Assembly (NCBI RefSeq): GCF_034424645.1
Contig: NZ_CP139969.1
Coordinates: 248,001-312,000 of the forward strand
Length of the DNA stretch: 64,000 nucleotides
Reading direction: 5' to 3'
Source: Bordetella avium
GTDB lineage: Bacteria > Pseudomonadota > Gammaproteobacteria > Burkholderiales > Burkholderiaceae_B
Shown here: positions 48,182 to 57,280 of the stretch, in pieces
How the letters are laid out: the number at the start of each line of letters is the position of its first letter
Position numbering within the stretch: the stretch's first letter is position 1
The notes under the pieces: model-generated
Databases searched by the model: none
Seen by the model: only the letters and a program-made list of their open reading frames with translations
What the model was told of the DNA's origin: nothing
Made by a program: the position numbers and the translations under genes

Positions 48182-49139
48182 GCCTGAGTGCCTTGATCAT
48201 GCGTTTCATGCCTAGCCGCTGCTGGGCCCAGAAACCCCGTCCGTAATCCTGTCCGCCGGCTTCCGGCAATTGGTCGTGAATGCCGGTGGGGCCGTAATCG
48301 CCGTCAAAGCGCGCGGAGCGAAACAGGATGTCCCAGATAGGAAACAGGGCGGCGAAGTTGTAGCCGCCGGCCGGCCCTGGCGATGAAGCATCGTAAGCGA
48401 TGGAATGGTGCTGGCGGTGAAAGCGCGGTCCCACGACGAGGCGCGAGCCCAGCCAGCCGAAGCCGGCGCGCAGATTGGCATGCGACAGGCTTTCGGTGAG
48501 CTGGGTGATGGCCACGATGGCGACGAACTGGGCTGGCGGCACACCAATTAATTGCGACACGAGCACGATCACCACGTCGCGCAGCATGTCGTCGAGCAGA
48601 TGGTTGCGGTTATCGCTCCAGAGGGTCATCTGCCGCTGGCTGTGATGCAGCGAGTGCAGCGCCCAGAGCCAGCTAAAGCGGTGCTGGGCCCGGTGATACA
48701 GATAATCGACCAGATCGAAGATCAGCAGATACATCAGCAGGCTGATCCATGGCCCATCGGTCACGCCGGGCCAGATCTGATCGAGCTGAAAGGTCGCCAG
48801 CCCCCAGGTGTGCAGACTGCCGAACACGCTGTCCCACAAGGGGTCGATCGTGAAAAAAAGCGCGATGCGGAACAGGCCCAGCCGGTGCACTAGGGTGTAA
48901 AGCACATCCACCATTACCTGCTGGCGGTCCCGCACGGCTTCGACCGGGCGCCAGCGCTCCAGGCTGCCAAAGAACACCACCATGATCGCAAGCTGGATCA
49001 GGCCCACCAGCAGCCACATCGTGCCGTCATAGGCGTCTTCGATGATGCTGGCCATGCCCAGATGAAAAAGCAGGGGTTGAACGACTGTTTCGAACAGCCA
49101 TTCCTGACATTGAGAAAACAGTTGGCTGAAGGTATCCAT
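48150..49139 (-). CDS. Sterol desaturase/fatty acid hydroxylase-superfamily membrane protein
   Basis: A 329-aa integral membrane di-iron oxygenase. The histidine boxes are in order: HRAQH, HSLHHS, and HRQHH near residue 240, with several hydrophobic helices before and between. Family members hydroxylate or desaturate fatty acyl chains or sterol-like lipids; the substrate here is unknown. It starts six bases after the deacetylase gene, last in a three-gene unit. Confidence 0.85.
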   Translation of the reverse strand: MDTFSQLFSQCQEWLFETVVQPLLFHLGMASIIEDAYDGTMWLLVGLIQLAIMVVFFGSLERWRPVEAVRDRQQVMVDVLYTLVHRLGLFRIALFFTIDPLWDSVFGSLHTWGLATFQLDQIWPGVTDGPWISLLMYLLIFDLVDYLYHRAQHRFSWLWALHSLHHSQRQMTLWSDNRNHLLDDMLRDVVIVLVSQLIGVPPAQFVAIVAITQLTESLSHANLRAGFGWLGSRLVVGPRFHRQHHSIAYDASSPGPAGGYNFAALFPIWDILFRSARFDGDYGPTGIHDQLPEAGGQDYGRGFWAQQRLGMKRMIKALRPKRSDRAPVS

Positions 49140-49145
49140 GACAAA

Positions 49146-49934
49146 TCAATGATGCGTGGCGATCCACTCGCGATAGGCGGGATGGGTGTCGAGCGTGGCG
49201 AAACAGAAGCCCTTGGCTTTCAGACCTGTGATCAGGGGTTCGAGCACGGCCGGAGCCCAGGGGTCTTGGCGTGACCAGATGCCGAGGTGCGCCAGCAGAA
49301 TATCGCCGGGCCTGATGCGGCGCAATGCCTGATCCAGCAGGGCTGCATTCGGGTATTTTTCGCTGGGCAGTTCGTCGCCCAGAAAGCCGGCGTCGGCCCA
49401 GCCGACGTGCGCATAACCGCAGGTCTTGGCCGCCGCCAGCAGGGCGGGCGAGGTCTTGCCGCCGGGCGCACGGTAAAGCGGCAGCAGGGTTTTGCCGGTC
49501 ATCTCCTGGAAGCGCTGCGCCGAACGCCGGATCTCGGCGCAATATTGCGCGGCGGTCCAGGTTTGGGTTTTATCCGCATCGGGGCCGGCGCTGGGCCGCA
49601 CGCGGAACTTGCCTTCGGGCTGGTCCCCGCGCCAATACACGTGGTCGTAAGTGTGAGAGCCGAAGACATGACCTTCGGCGGCTCGGGCTTGCCACCATGG
49701 AGCCCATTGCGCATCCAGGCTGCCACCGCCGGCCAGGGTGCGTTCATTGGCCAGAAAAAACGTGGCATGCACGCCCTGGCGCTTGAGTACGTCGGCGATC
49801 AGGTCGGCCACGCCCATGTGGCCGGTGTCGAAAGTCAGGTAAACCGGCTTGTCGCACGGGGCGGCCTGGACTTGAGCAGCGAAGGCGGCGGCCAGCAGGC
49901 CCGCCGCCAGCAGGCGTTCAGCGCGCCGGCGCAT
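49146..49934 (-). CDS. Exported polysaccharide deacetylase (NodB fold), atypical motif 1
   Basis: A 262-aa secreted protein with a signal peptide (LLAAGLLAAAFAAQVQA) and a NodB-type fold. Motif 1 is TFDTGH rather than TFDDG, so the second metal-ligand Asp is Thr. Motif 2, HTYDH, is intact, and motif 3 is YRAPGG. The late motif is LLAHLG. It may still be active or be a variant subfamily. It overlaps the YncE-like gene by 17 bases. Confidence 0.85.
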   Translation of the reverse strand: MRRRAERLLAAGLLAAAFAAQVQAAPCDKPVYLTFDTGHMGVADLIADVLKRQGVHATFFLANERTLAGGGSLDAQWAPWWQARAAEGHVFGSHTYDHVYWRGDQPEGKFRVRPSAGPDADKTQTWTAAQYCAEIRRSAQRFQEMTGKTLLPLYRAPGGKTSPALLAAAKTCGYAHVGWADAGFLGDELPSEKYPNAALLDQALRRIRPGDILLAHLGIWSRQDPWAPAVLEPLITGLKAKGFCFATLDTHPAYREWIATHH

Positions 49935-50916
49935 GGTTCAGCGTCCAGACGCCATGAGGGGACTTACCCACGCGGACCTGTTTGCTGACCGTTTTCTTCT
50001 CGAGATCGATGACCGTCAGCTTGCCGGCCCAGCGCGAGGTGACATACAGCAGCTTGCCGTCTTTGGACACATCCATGCAGTCCGGTCCGCCGGGGGCGGG
50101 GAAGGTGTCGGTGATTTCCAGCGCGCGCATGTCGATACGGCTGATGGAGTTCGCGCCGCGGTTGCTGACAAACAGGTGGCGGCCGTCGCCCTGAGCACGA
50201 AACGCATGCGCGCCATTGGCGGTCTTGATGCGCTTGATCAGTTTGGCCGGCTTGGATGTCAGATCGTAGGCCTCGACGTAGCTGTCGCCCGTCAGGGCCA
50301 CCAGCAGGGTCTTGTCATCGCCGGTGATGAACAGATCGGCGGGCGTCTTGCCTACTGGGATGGTCCACAGCGGTTGTTGCGTGGCCAGGTCAATCGCCAT
50401 GATCTGGTCGCTGTCTTGCAGGGAGATATAAGTGACCTTGCTTTTGCTGTCGATGGCGATGTGGCTGGGTGTTTTCCCGGCCGGCACACGCTTGGCCAGT
50501 TTCAGGTCAAAGCCCTTGCCCTGGCCCAGCGGTTTGTATTCGTAGATATCGACATGATCCAGGCGGTTGGCGGCTGTCACGAACCACTTCATGTCGGGCG
50601 AAAAGCGCAAATGATAGGGGTCGACGATGCCGGTCATCGTGCGCTGCACGTCGCCGGTGCGCGGGTCCAGCAAGGTGATGGTGTCGCTCAGCGCATTGGC
50701 CACCATGAGCGATTGCTCATCCGGCGTCAGGTAGATGTGATGCGGTTCTTTGCCCGTCGGCACACGGCGCAGCTCGGTGTAGGTGACAGGATCGATGATG
50801 CTGACATTGGCATTGAGCGAATTCAACACAAAGATCGGCGGGGCGGCAAGCGCCGAAAGACTGAGCGCCACCCCCGCGCTCGCCAGAGCGCAGCGGATCA
50901 GATGCAGGGGAGTCAA
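49918..50916 (-). CDS. Exported YncE-like beta-propeller protein
   Basis: A 332-aa periplasmic protein: a signal peptide (LASAGVALSLSALA) then seven YVTN/NHL-like blades, for example EPHHIYLTPDEQSLMVANAL, TPSHIAIDSKSKVTYISL and GPDCMDVSKDGKLLYVTSRW. YncE-type propellers have been linked to nucleic-acid or ligand binding, without a settled role. It heads a tight unit with the deacetylase and hydroxylase genes. Confidence 0.85.
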   Translation of the reverse strand: MTPLHLIRCALASAGVALSLSALAAPPIFVLNSLNANVSIIDPVTYTELRRVPTGKEPHHIYLTPDEQSLMVANALSDTITLLDPRTGDVQRTMTGIVDPYHLRFSPDMKWFVTAANRLDHVDIYEYKPLGQGKGFDLKLAKRVPAGKTPSHIAIDSKSKVTYISLQDSDQIMAIDLATQQPLWTIPVGKTPADLFITGDDKTLLVALTGDSYVEAYDLTSKPAKLIKRIKTANGAHAFRAQGDGRHLFVSNRGANSISRIDMRALEITDTFPAPGGPDCMDVSKDGKLLYVTSRWAGKLTVIDLEKKTVSKQVRVGKSPHGVWTLNHAPAR

Positions 50917-50990
50917 AGTGTGGCAATACCTAAAAAGATCAACGGCGGCGGCGGCCGACGCCTCGTCATTTTGGCATAGCGGACCTATAA

Positions 50991-51042
50991 GCTAAGACAC
51001 GTCTTAGCCTTTCGGGAACGCTTGTTGCAGACCTGCAACAAG
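50991..51042. repeat. Twin inverted repeats upstream of the YncE-like gene
   Basis: GCTAAGAC-AC-GTCTTAGC (50991-51008) and CTTGTTGCAG-AC-CTGCAACAAG (51021-51042). Both are perfect dyads around a central AC, with centres 32 bp apart, about three helical turns. The sequences differ, so they may bind different dimeric regulators. Confidence 0.6.
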
Positions 51043-51205
51043 TGTCCAAAAGCCTTGTATTTCAGGCCTCTGCGCATCTGCTTGCCGGTCGTGCTGCGTC
51101 GTGCTTGCGCCGTTGCCTGACCTCGCCTGAGCCTGTCACTGGCTGGCGGCTGTTGTCGAAGAGAAGTGTAAAAACTGATTGCAGTTTCGTGTGCATTTAA
51201 TAGAA

Positions 51206-51220
51206 TGAGACTGATTTTCA
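51206..51220. promoter_or_regulatory. Fur box of hurI
   Basis: TGAGACTGATTTTCA matches the 7-1-7 Fur consensus TGATAAT-N-ATTATCA at 11 of 14 defined positions. It lies 10 bases before the first possible hurI start, so Fur with iron would block transcription. Confidence 0.7.
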
Positions 51221-51230
51221 TTTATATTTC

Positions 51231-51746
51231 TTGCAAAAAGTGTTCTCTGCTTCCCAGGACGATGTCCATCGCTTCTATGCTGATCATCACGGCTGGCTGA
51301 ATGGCTGGCTGCGCAAAAAGCTGGGCAATAGCTTTGACGCGGCGGACCTGGCCCAGGACACCTTTGTGCGCGTGCTGCGTCATCGCCGCGAACTGCCTGG
51401 TGTGCGCGAGCCCCGGGCCTATCTGGTCACGATCGCCGGGCGTTTGCTGCTCAATCACTACCGTCGCCGCTCGCTGGAGCGCGCCTACGAAGAGGCGCTG
51501 GCGGTCATGCCGCTCGAGAGCGCACCCTCGCCCGAGCAACGCCTGTTGATCTTTGAAGCGCTGGATCAGATCGATACGCTGCTGTCTGCTCTGCCCCTCA
51601 AGACCCGCAGGGCTTTTTTGCTGGCCCAGGTTGAGCAGCTGCCCTATGCCGAGATCGCCGAGCAATTGCAGATTTCGGTACGTACGGTACAGCGGCACAT
51701 CCTGCGTGCTTATGAGCAATGCATTCTGGTGATGGATGCGTCATGA
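51231..51746 (+). CDS. hurI: ECF sigma factor of the haem-uptake system
   Basis: A FecI-type ECF sigma of about 171 aa. Region 2 is HGWLNGWLRKKLGNSFDAAD with AQDTFVRVL; region 4 is AFLLAQVEQLPYAEIAEQL with SVRTVQRHI. In Bordetella HurI turns on bhuR when haem binds the receptor. The start is TTG 51231 or GTG 51240; neither has a good ribosome-binding site. The stop overlaps hurR (ATGA). A Fur box lies just upstream. Confidence 0.88.
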   Translation: MQKVFSASQDDVHRFYADHHGWLNGWLRKKLGNSFDAADLAQDTFVRVLRHRRELPGVREPRAYLVTIAGRLLLNHYRRRSLERAYEEALAVMPLESAPSPEQRLLIFEALDQIDTLLSALPLKTRRAFLLAQVEQLPYAEIAEQLQISVRTVQRHILRAYEQCILVMDAS

Positions 51747-52666
51747 GCGCAGCCGGCGTCTTGGATCGCCGCGTGGCCCGTGAGGCCGCGCGCTGGCTGA
51801 TGCATCTTGCTTCGGGGCAGGCCAGTGCCGATGATGCGGCAGCGTGTGAGCGCTGGCGCGCCAGCGACACGCGGCACGAGCAGGCCTGGCAACATGCTCA
51901 GCGCGTCAACGATTTGCTGGGTGGCCTGCCCCCCCAGTTGTTGCACGCCACGCTGGGGCGGCCGGCCCACAAAACCCGCCGGCTCGCGCTCAAAGCCATG
52001 GCCGGGATGGCCCTGGGGACGCCTGCCGCATGGGCAGCCTGGCGCGGGGGCAGAGAGACCGGGCTGTTGGCCGACTACCGCAGCGCGCCCGGAGAGCGGC
52101 GCGACATTGTCTTGCCGGGAGGCACTTTCGTGAGCTTGAACAGCGGTTCGGCCCTGGATCTGAGCGATGACGGTGCGGTGCTGCGAGCCGGGGAGGTCTA
52201 TGTGCGTGCCGGTCTGCGCTGTGTCGCCCATGCGCCGCAGGGCCAGGTGACGGCCAGCCATGCGCGCTACGCCTTACGCCTGGATGCCGAGGGCTGCCGG
52301 ATCGAAGTCTATGAAGGCCAGGTGCAAGTCCGGCCGGCGCTGGGCGTGGCCGCTACGCTGGCTGCGCCGCAAGCGGCCTGCTTCGATGCGTATACCGTGC
52401 GCCTCAGATCCGCCGCGCTCGAGTCCGAGCCTGCCTGGCTGCGCGGCGTGCTGCACGTCAACGCGATGCCGCTGGCCACCTTCGCGGCCGAACTCGGCCG
52501 CTATCGGCGCGGTCTTGTGCGTTGCGCCCAGGCTGTTGCCGCGCTGCCTGTGTCCGGCACTTTCCAGCTCGACAATACCGAGGGCATTCTGCGCGCGCTG
52601 CCGGCGCTGCTGCCGGTGAGCGTGCGCAGCCGCACGCCGTATTGGATCGTCATCGATAAAACGTAA
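51743..52666 (+). CDS. hurR: FecR-type anti-sigma/signal-transducing regulator
   Basis: A 307-aa inner-membrane protein relaying receptor status to HurI. The N-terminal DUF4880 part has AREAARWLMHLASGQ and ACERWRASD; a hydrophobic segment near residues 85-103 (MAGMALGTPAAWAAW) crosses the membrane; the periplasmic FecR domain contains LPGGTFVSLNSGSALDL. The C-terminal part should contact the STN domain of BhuR. It overlaps hurI by four bases. Confidence 0.87.
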   Translation: MSAAGVLDRRVAREAARWLMHLASGQASADDAAACERWRASDTRHEQAWQHAQRVNDLLGGLPPQLLHATLGRPAHKTRRLALKAMAGMALGTPAAWAAWRGGRETGLLADYRSAPGERRDIVLPGGTFVSLNSGSALDLSDDGAVLRAGEVYVRAGLRCVAHAPQGQVTASHARYALRLDAEGCRIEVYEGQVQVRPALGVAATLAAPQAACFDAYTVRLRSAALESEPAWLRGVLHVNAMPLATFAAELGRYRRGLVRCAQAVAALPVSGTFQLDNTEGILRALPALLPVSVRSRTPYWIVIDKT

Positions 52667-52768
52667 ATGATTCCTGTTACTAAATAGATTCGTAAAAACT
52701 GTCCGGTTCGATGAGAACGTGGGTCATTGGAAGCAATCGCAACGCCTCCCCTCGACCGGAAAGCTCTC
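52667..52768 (+). promoter_or_regulatory. Gap expected to hold the HurI-dependent bhuR promoter
   Basis: The 102 bases between hurR and bhuR have no gene. By analogy with fecIR-fecA a HurI-dependent promoter is expected here; CGTAAAAACTGTCCGG near 52691 is a possible ECF-type element, but no consensus was available to test it. Confidence 0.3.
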
Positions 52769-55336
52769 ATGGCACTTGCACGTCCCCTCACCGCATCCTT
52801 TTCGTCTGTTCTCACGCAGCGGCTCGCCCGCGCGACGGCGCTGACCTCCCTGGCGCTGTGCATGAGTCTGCCTGCGATGGCGCAGCATAGCGCGCCTCAA
52901 ACCTATCAAATCGCAGCCATGTCATTGACCGAGGCGCTTGCCCGCTATGCCGATCAGGCCGGTATTTCAGTGCTGTATGAACCCGCCGCCGTGGCCGGTC
53001 TGGACAGTCCGGGTCTGACGGGCCGCTACACCCCCGAACAGGCGCTGTCTCGTCTGTTGGCCGGCACATCGCTGGTGGCCAGCCGGCAGGGCGACAACAC
53101 CTATGTGTTGCGCCCGGCGGGCAGCGTGTCACAGTTGGCGCCGGTCAAGGTCGAGACCGTCGGTCCGCGTCCGGAGCCCGCCTGGACCACCATCACCACG
53201 CGCGCGGCGCTGGATTCGGTGATGGCCTACGACTGGACCGATGTCGGCAAACGCATCGAGCCGGGCGTGACCTTCAACCGCCAGAACAACAGCATCAATA
53301 TCCGTGGCCTGGACCAGGACCGCGTGCTGACCCGCATCGACGGCATCCGCCTGCCCTATCTGGATGATGGCGCGCGCGGTGTGAAGGGCGGCCTGGAAAC
53401 CGTGGATTTCAATACCCTGTCGCGTCTGGACATCGTGCGCGGTTCCGACTCCACCAAGGGCGGCTCGGGCGCCTTGGGCGGCATGGCCGAACTGCGCACG
53501 CTGGACCCCTCGGATCTGCTGCGTCCTGAGCGCGATTTCGGGGCGCTTGCCAAGCTGGACTATGACTCTGCCGACAGCAGCCGGGGCGCCAACGCAGCGC
53601 TGGCCGGCCGCATCGATGACAACACGACATGGTTGATTCAGGCGGGCGCGCGCGGCGGTCATGCGTTGGGCAACCGCGCCGACGTGGGCGCTTATGGCCC
53701 CCGGCGCAGCGAACCCACGCCCGAGACGTTCTCGCAGCAGAACTTTCTGGCCAAGTTGCAGCAAAAGGTCGATGGCGGCCACCGCTTCGGCCTGACCGGC
53801 GAGTACTTCAAGCGCGAAGGCAAGCTGGACAATATGTACGACCAGGGCCCCGGCACCAATTATCTGTACGGCGAAAACAGCACCAAAAAAACAACAAAGC
53901 GCGAGCGCGTATCGCTGGATTACCAGTACAACGCGCCGACACCCGGAGGCCTGATCGACAGCGCCACGGCTGCCCTCTATTGGCAGCGCGTCACGCTGGA
54001 CAATGATCTGTCTGCGCGGCGCGGGGTGGATGCCCGCGCCAACATCAGGCCAGGCGATCCTTTCCGTTACGGCTTTCCGTCGGGCGCCTACGGCCGCAGC
54101 AACTCCATCCAGGAATCGCTCTTCGGCGTGACCGGCGAGATCAGCCGCCGCTTTGATGGCGCGATTGCGCAACGCGTGACCTTGGGCGGGGAATGGATGG
54201 GCAGCCGCACGCAGCAGTACTCGGATGGCTACGACAACTGCCCGACGATTGCCCCCAATCTGCCAGCCCCCTTTGGCCCTCGGGCCTGCGATCTGCTGCA
54301 TAGCAATCAGGCCGACATGCCGCGCGTAAAGGGCAGCCAGTTCGCTTTCTGGGGCCAGGATGAATTCAGCTTTGACGATGGCCGTTATACCCTGACACCG
54401 TCCTTGCGTTACGACCATTACGAACAAAAACCGCAGTCCAGCGCGGGCTACGACAGCAACCCCAATTCCAAGGGTATTTTGCCGCCGGCCTCCTCGGGCG
54501 GCCGCTTCTCGCCTAAGCTGTTGGGCACCTGGAAAGCGCAGGAGCAGGTCACGCTCTACGCGCAATACGCCTATGGCTACCGAGCGCCCAGCGCCAGCGA
54601 GCTTTATACCAACTACGGCGGGGCAGGCACCTATCTGCGCTTGGGCAATCCCAACCTCAAACCCGAAACCAGCAAAGGCTGGGAGTTGGGTTCCAGACTC
54701 GGCAATGAGGATCTGGGCGGCGCTCTGTCTTTGTTTGATAACCGCTATCAGAACTTCATCGACAAGAATATCCCCATTACCGCCGCCTCTGCGCAATGGC
54801 AGCCGGGCTGGGCCGGACAGTACCCCTTGGGCGTGACGGGCACTGTCAACCGAGCCCGCGTGCGCATCTACGGCGCCGAGGCCTCCGCCCACTGGAAGTT
54901 CGCGCCCAACTGGCGCACCTGGGGTTCGGTGGCCTGGGCTGTGGGCAAAGATCAGAGCACCGGCCAATATCTGAACTCGGTTCCCTCGCTCAAGACGGTG
55001 TTGGGCGTGGGTTACGCCCGCGATCAATGGGGGGTGGACGCCATGCTCACTGCAGCGCGCAAACATGACAAAGTGCAGAATCCCAGCGCTACCCCTGCCG
55101 CGCCCTACCCTGATTTTCAGGCGCCCGGCTACGGCGTCGTTGATCTGATGGCCTACTGGCGTCCTGCCGCCGTCAAGGGGGTGCAGGTACAGTTGGGGGT
55201 GTTCAATCTGTTCGATAAAAAGTACTGGGAGTCGATCAACGTACCTACGGCGGGGGGCACAGCGATCCCGCGCCCGGTAGACTGGTATACCGAACCTGGC
55301 CGCAGCGTGCGCCTGTCCCTGACCTATCAATACTAG
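52769..55336 (+). CDS. bhuR: TonB-dependent haem receptor with STN signalling domain
   Basis: An 855-aa outer-membrane receptor. After the signal peptide (cleaved near AMA-Q) comes an N-terminal STN domain (about 45-115) able to signal to HurR, then a plug with NSINIRGLDQDRVLTRIDGI, then the barrel ending in aromatic Tyr. The haem-receptor motifs YRAPSASEL (FRAP) and NPNLKPE are present, but no His lies between them, where many haem receptors have one. The ATG at 52769 has GGAAAG upstream; a TTG at 52727 is less likely. Confidence 0.93.
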   Translation: MALARPLTASFSSVLTQRLARATALTSLALCMSLPAMAQHSAPQTYQIAAMSLTEALARYADQAGISVLYEPAAVAGLDSPGLTGRYTPEQALSRLLAGTSLVASRQGDNTYVLRPAGSVSQLAPVKVETVGPRPEPAWTTITTRAALDSVMAYDWTDVGKRIEPGVTFNRQNNSINIRGLDQDRVLTRIDGIRLPYLDDGARGVKGGLETVDFNTLSRLDIVRGSDSTKGGSGALGGMAELRTLDPSDLLRPERDFGALAKLDYDSADSSRGANAALAGRIDDNTTWLIQAGARGGHALGNRADVGAYGPRRSEPTPETFSQQNFLAKLQQKVDGGHRFGLTGEYFKREGKLDNMYDQGPGTNYLYGENSTKKTTKRERVSLDYQYNAPTPGGLIDSATAALYWQRVTLDNDLSARRGVDARANIRPGDPFRYGFPSGAYGRSNSIQESLFGVTGEISRRFDGAIAQRVTLGGEWMGSRTQQYSDGYDNCPTIAPNLPAPFGPRACDLLHSNQADMPRVKGSQFAFWGQDEFSFDDGRYTLTPSLRYDHYEQKPQSSAGYDSNPNSKGILPPASSGGRFSPKLLGTWKAQEQVTLYAQYAYGYRAPSASELYTNYGGAGTYLRLGNPNLKPETSKGWELGSRLGNEDLGGALSLFDNRYQNFIDKNIPITAASAQWQPGWAGQYPLGVTGTVNRARVRIYGAEASAHWKFAPNWRTWGSVAWAVGKDQSTGQYLNSVPSLKTVLGVGYARDQWGVDAMLTAARKHDKVQNPSATPAAPYPDFQAPGYGVVDLMAYWRPAAVKGVQVQLGVFNLFDKKYWESINVPTAGGTAIPRPVDWYTEPGRSVRLSLTYQY

Positions 55337-55392
55337 CCCCCCCTCCGCGCGGGCGGGGCAGGGTCCCGCCGCCGGACTTTGGAGAAAACAGC

Positions 55393-56439
55393 ATGACCGA
55401 TATCAATTTCGAAACCCGCGCCGCCGATCTGCGTGCCCGTCATGATGCCTATGCGGCCAGCCAGCCTGGGCAGCGTGCCCGCAACGCGGCCCAGGCGCTT
55501 GAGGTTAGCGAGGCCGAGTGGGTGGCCGCCGGCTGTGGCGGGGCCCGGGTTACGGCGCTGCGAGGAGAGCCCCAGACGATCTTTCGCGAGTTGGGCACGC
55601 TGGGCGAAGTCATGGCGCTGAGCCGCAATGAATGGTGCGTGCATGAACGCCACGGCCGTTACGAAGACATCCAGGCGCAGGGCCATGTCGGCCTCGTGCT
55701 CGGTCCGGATATCGATCTGCGCGTATTCTTCGGCCACTGGAAGTCGGCCTGGGCGGTAGAGCAGGACGGCCGCCACAGCCTACAGTTCTTTGATGGCGCG
55801 GGTGTGGCGGTACACAAGGTGTACCGCACCGAAGCCACCGATGAGGCCGCCTGGAACGTCCTGATCGAGAAATTCGCCGGCCCGCCCGTCTGGCCCCTTC
55901 CCACCGCCATTGCGGCCACCGAAGAAAGCACCGAGGTCACCGATCCGCAGGCGCTGCGGGAGGCCTGGCTGGCCATGCAAGACACGCACGATTTCTTCCC
56001 GCTGCTGCGCAAGTTCAAGGTGTCGCGGCTGGCCGCTTTGGCGGCCGTGGGCAGCGATCTGGCCCAGGCCGTGCCGCTTGATTCCGCCGAGCGCATGCTG
56101 ACGCAGGCGGCCGCCTGCGGCCTGCCCATCATGTGCTTCGTGGGTAACCGGGGCATGATCCAGATTCATACCGGTCCCGTCGAAAGCCTGCGCCGCACCG
56201 GCCCATGGTTCAATGTCTTGGATGCGCGGTTTAATCTGCACCTGAATACGGAAGCCATCGCGCAATCCTGGGTCGTCAATAAACCGACGGCCGACGGTTG
56301 GGTGACGTCGCTGGAAATCTACGCGGCCAATGGCGACCTGATCGTGCAATTCTTTGGTGAACGCAAACCCGGCAAGCCTGAATTGCCCGTCTGGCGTGAG
56401 CTGATGCTCAGCCTGTGCGAGCAGCCGCTGGCCGCTTGA
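55393..56439 (+). CDS. bhuS: Cytoplasmic haem-handling protein, HemS/BhuS family
   Basis: A 348-aa protein made of two repeats of the HemS/ChuX domain, each of about 165 residues. The repeats begin near NAAQALEVSEAEWVAAGCG and again near PLLRKFKVSRLAALAAVGSD. Matching late segments are WCVHERHGRYEDIQAQG and FNVLDARFNLHLNTEAIAQS. Members bind and may degrade imported haem. It lies between receptor and transporter genes of the haem operon. Confidence 0.94.
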   Translation: MTDINFETRAADLRARHDAYAASQPGQRARNAAQALEVSEAEWVAAGCGGARVTALRGEPQTIFRELGTLGEVMALSRNEWCVHERHGRYEDIQAQGHVGLVLGPDIDLRVFFGHWKSAWAVEQDGRHSLQFFDGAGVAVHKVYRTEATDEAAWNVLIEKFAGPPVWPLPTAIAATEESTEVTDPQALREAWLAMQDTHDFFPLLRKFKVSRLAALAAVGSDLAQAVPLDSAERMLTQAAACGLPIMCFVGNRGMIQIHTGPVESLRRTGPWFNVLDARFNLHLNTEAIAQSWVVNKPTADGWVTSLEIYAANGDLIVQFFGERKPGKPELPVWRELMLSLCEQPLAA

Positions 56440-56446
56440 GGTGACT

Positions 56447-57280
56447 ATGAAGAGATTGCTGGGCCTGATCTTGGGCGTCTGCCTGGGGCTATCCGCTCAG
56501 GCGGCTGAACGTGTGGTGACGCTGGGCGGCAGCGTGACGGAAATCGTCTACGCCCTGGGGCAGGGCGGCAAGGTGGTGGGCGATGACCTGTCCAGTCTTT
56601 ACCCCGAAGCCGCCACGAAGTTGCCGCGTGTGGGTTATTACCGCAGTGTGCCGCTGGAAGGCGTGCTGGCGCTCAAGCCGGATCTGGTGCTGGCGTCCGA
56701 GCAGGCCGGGCCGCCCGATACCCTGAAACGCCTGAGCGAAGTCGGGGTCAAGGTGCTGCGGGTTTCCGATGAGCCATCCCTGCACTCGCTTGAAACGCGC
56801 ATCGGCCAGATTGCCCAGGCCCTGGGCGTTCCGTCCGAGGGCGAAAAGCTGTGGGCTGAAGTGCGCACAAAAGTGCAAGAGGCCCAGGACTTGCCCGCCT
56901 CGGGCCTGTCGGCCGTGCTGCTGATGAACCGCAGCGGCGCGCCGCAGGCTGCCGGCGCGGCCACCAGCGCCGATCTCATCTTGCAACTGGCCGGCCTGAA
57001 AAACGTGCTGGCGGAACAGCAGGGCTATAAGCCCTTGTCGGCCGAAGGTATTGGCGCGCTGGCCCCAGAGGTCATTGTCGTCACCGACGCTTCGGTCTTG
57101 GCGTCCGGCGGCATGGAAAAACTCTATCAGCAGCCCGGCCTGGCCAGCACGCCGGCGGTCCGCCGGCGCTGCATCGTCGCGATGGACGATTTGCTGGCAT
57201 TGGGTACCGGGCCGCGCTTGGGCGAAGCCATCCGTTTTCTCAAACAGACTCCTTGCATACGCGATGTCCATAGCCCTTGA
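56447..57280 (+). CDS. bhuT: Periplasmic haem-binding protein of the BhuTUV importer
   Basis: A 277-aa type III solute-binding protein. The signal peptide ends AQAAE, then VVTLGGSVTEIVYALGQGGK and VGYYRSVPLEGVLALKPDLVL are typical of HmuT/PhuT. The conserved Tyr ligand candidate is in the latter segment. The ATG at 56447 is five bases after GAGG, which favours it over the GTG at 56441. Its 3' end overlaps bhuU by 17 bases. Confidence 0.93.
   Translation: MKRLLGLILGVCLGLSAQAAERVVTLGGSVTEIVYALGQGGKVVGDDLSSLYPEAATKLPRVGYYRSVPLEGVLALKPDLVLASEQAGPPDTLKRLSEVGVKVLRVSDEPSLHSLETRIGQIAQALGVPSEGEKLWAEVRTKVQEAQDLPASGLSAVLLMNRSGAPQAAGAATSADLILQLAGLKNVLAEQQGYKPLSAEGIGALAPEVIVVTDASVLASGGMEKLYQQPGLASTPAVRRRCIVAMDDLLALGTGPRLGEAIRFLKQTPCIRDVHSP

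Larger units (their letters stand above)
50917..51230. other. 314-bp divergent region between the YncE-like gene and hurI
   Basis: No coding frame is convincing. It contains two short perfect inverted repeats near the middle and the hurI Fur box at its right end, both listed separately. The YncE-like promoter must lie left of the repeats. Confidence 0.7.

Noticed and set aside
50985..51221. A 78-codon minus-strand frame in the YncE-hurI gap
   Set aside because: It crosses both inverted repeats and the Fur box and has no recognisable features.
53129..55330. A 733-codon minus-strand frame opposite bhuR
   Set aside because: Shadow of the receptor gene; no domain, signal peptide or ribosome-binding site.
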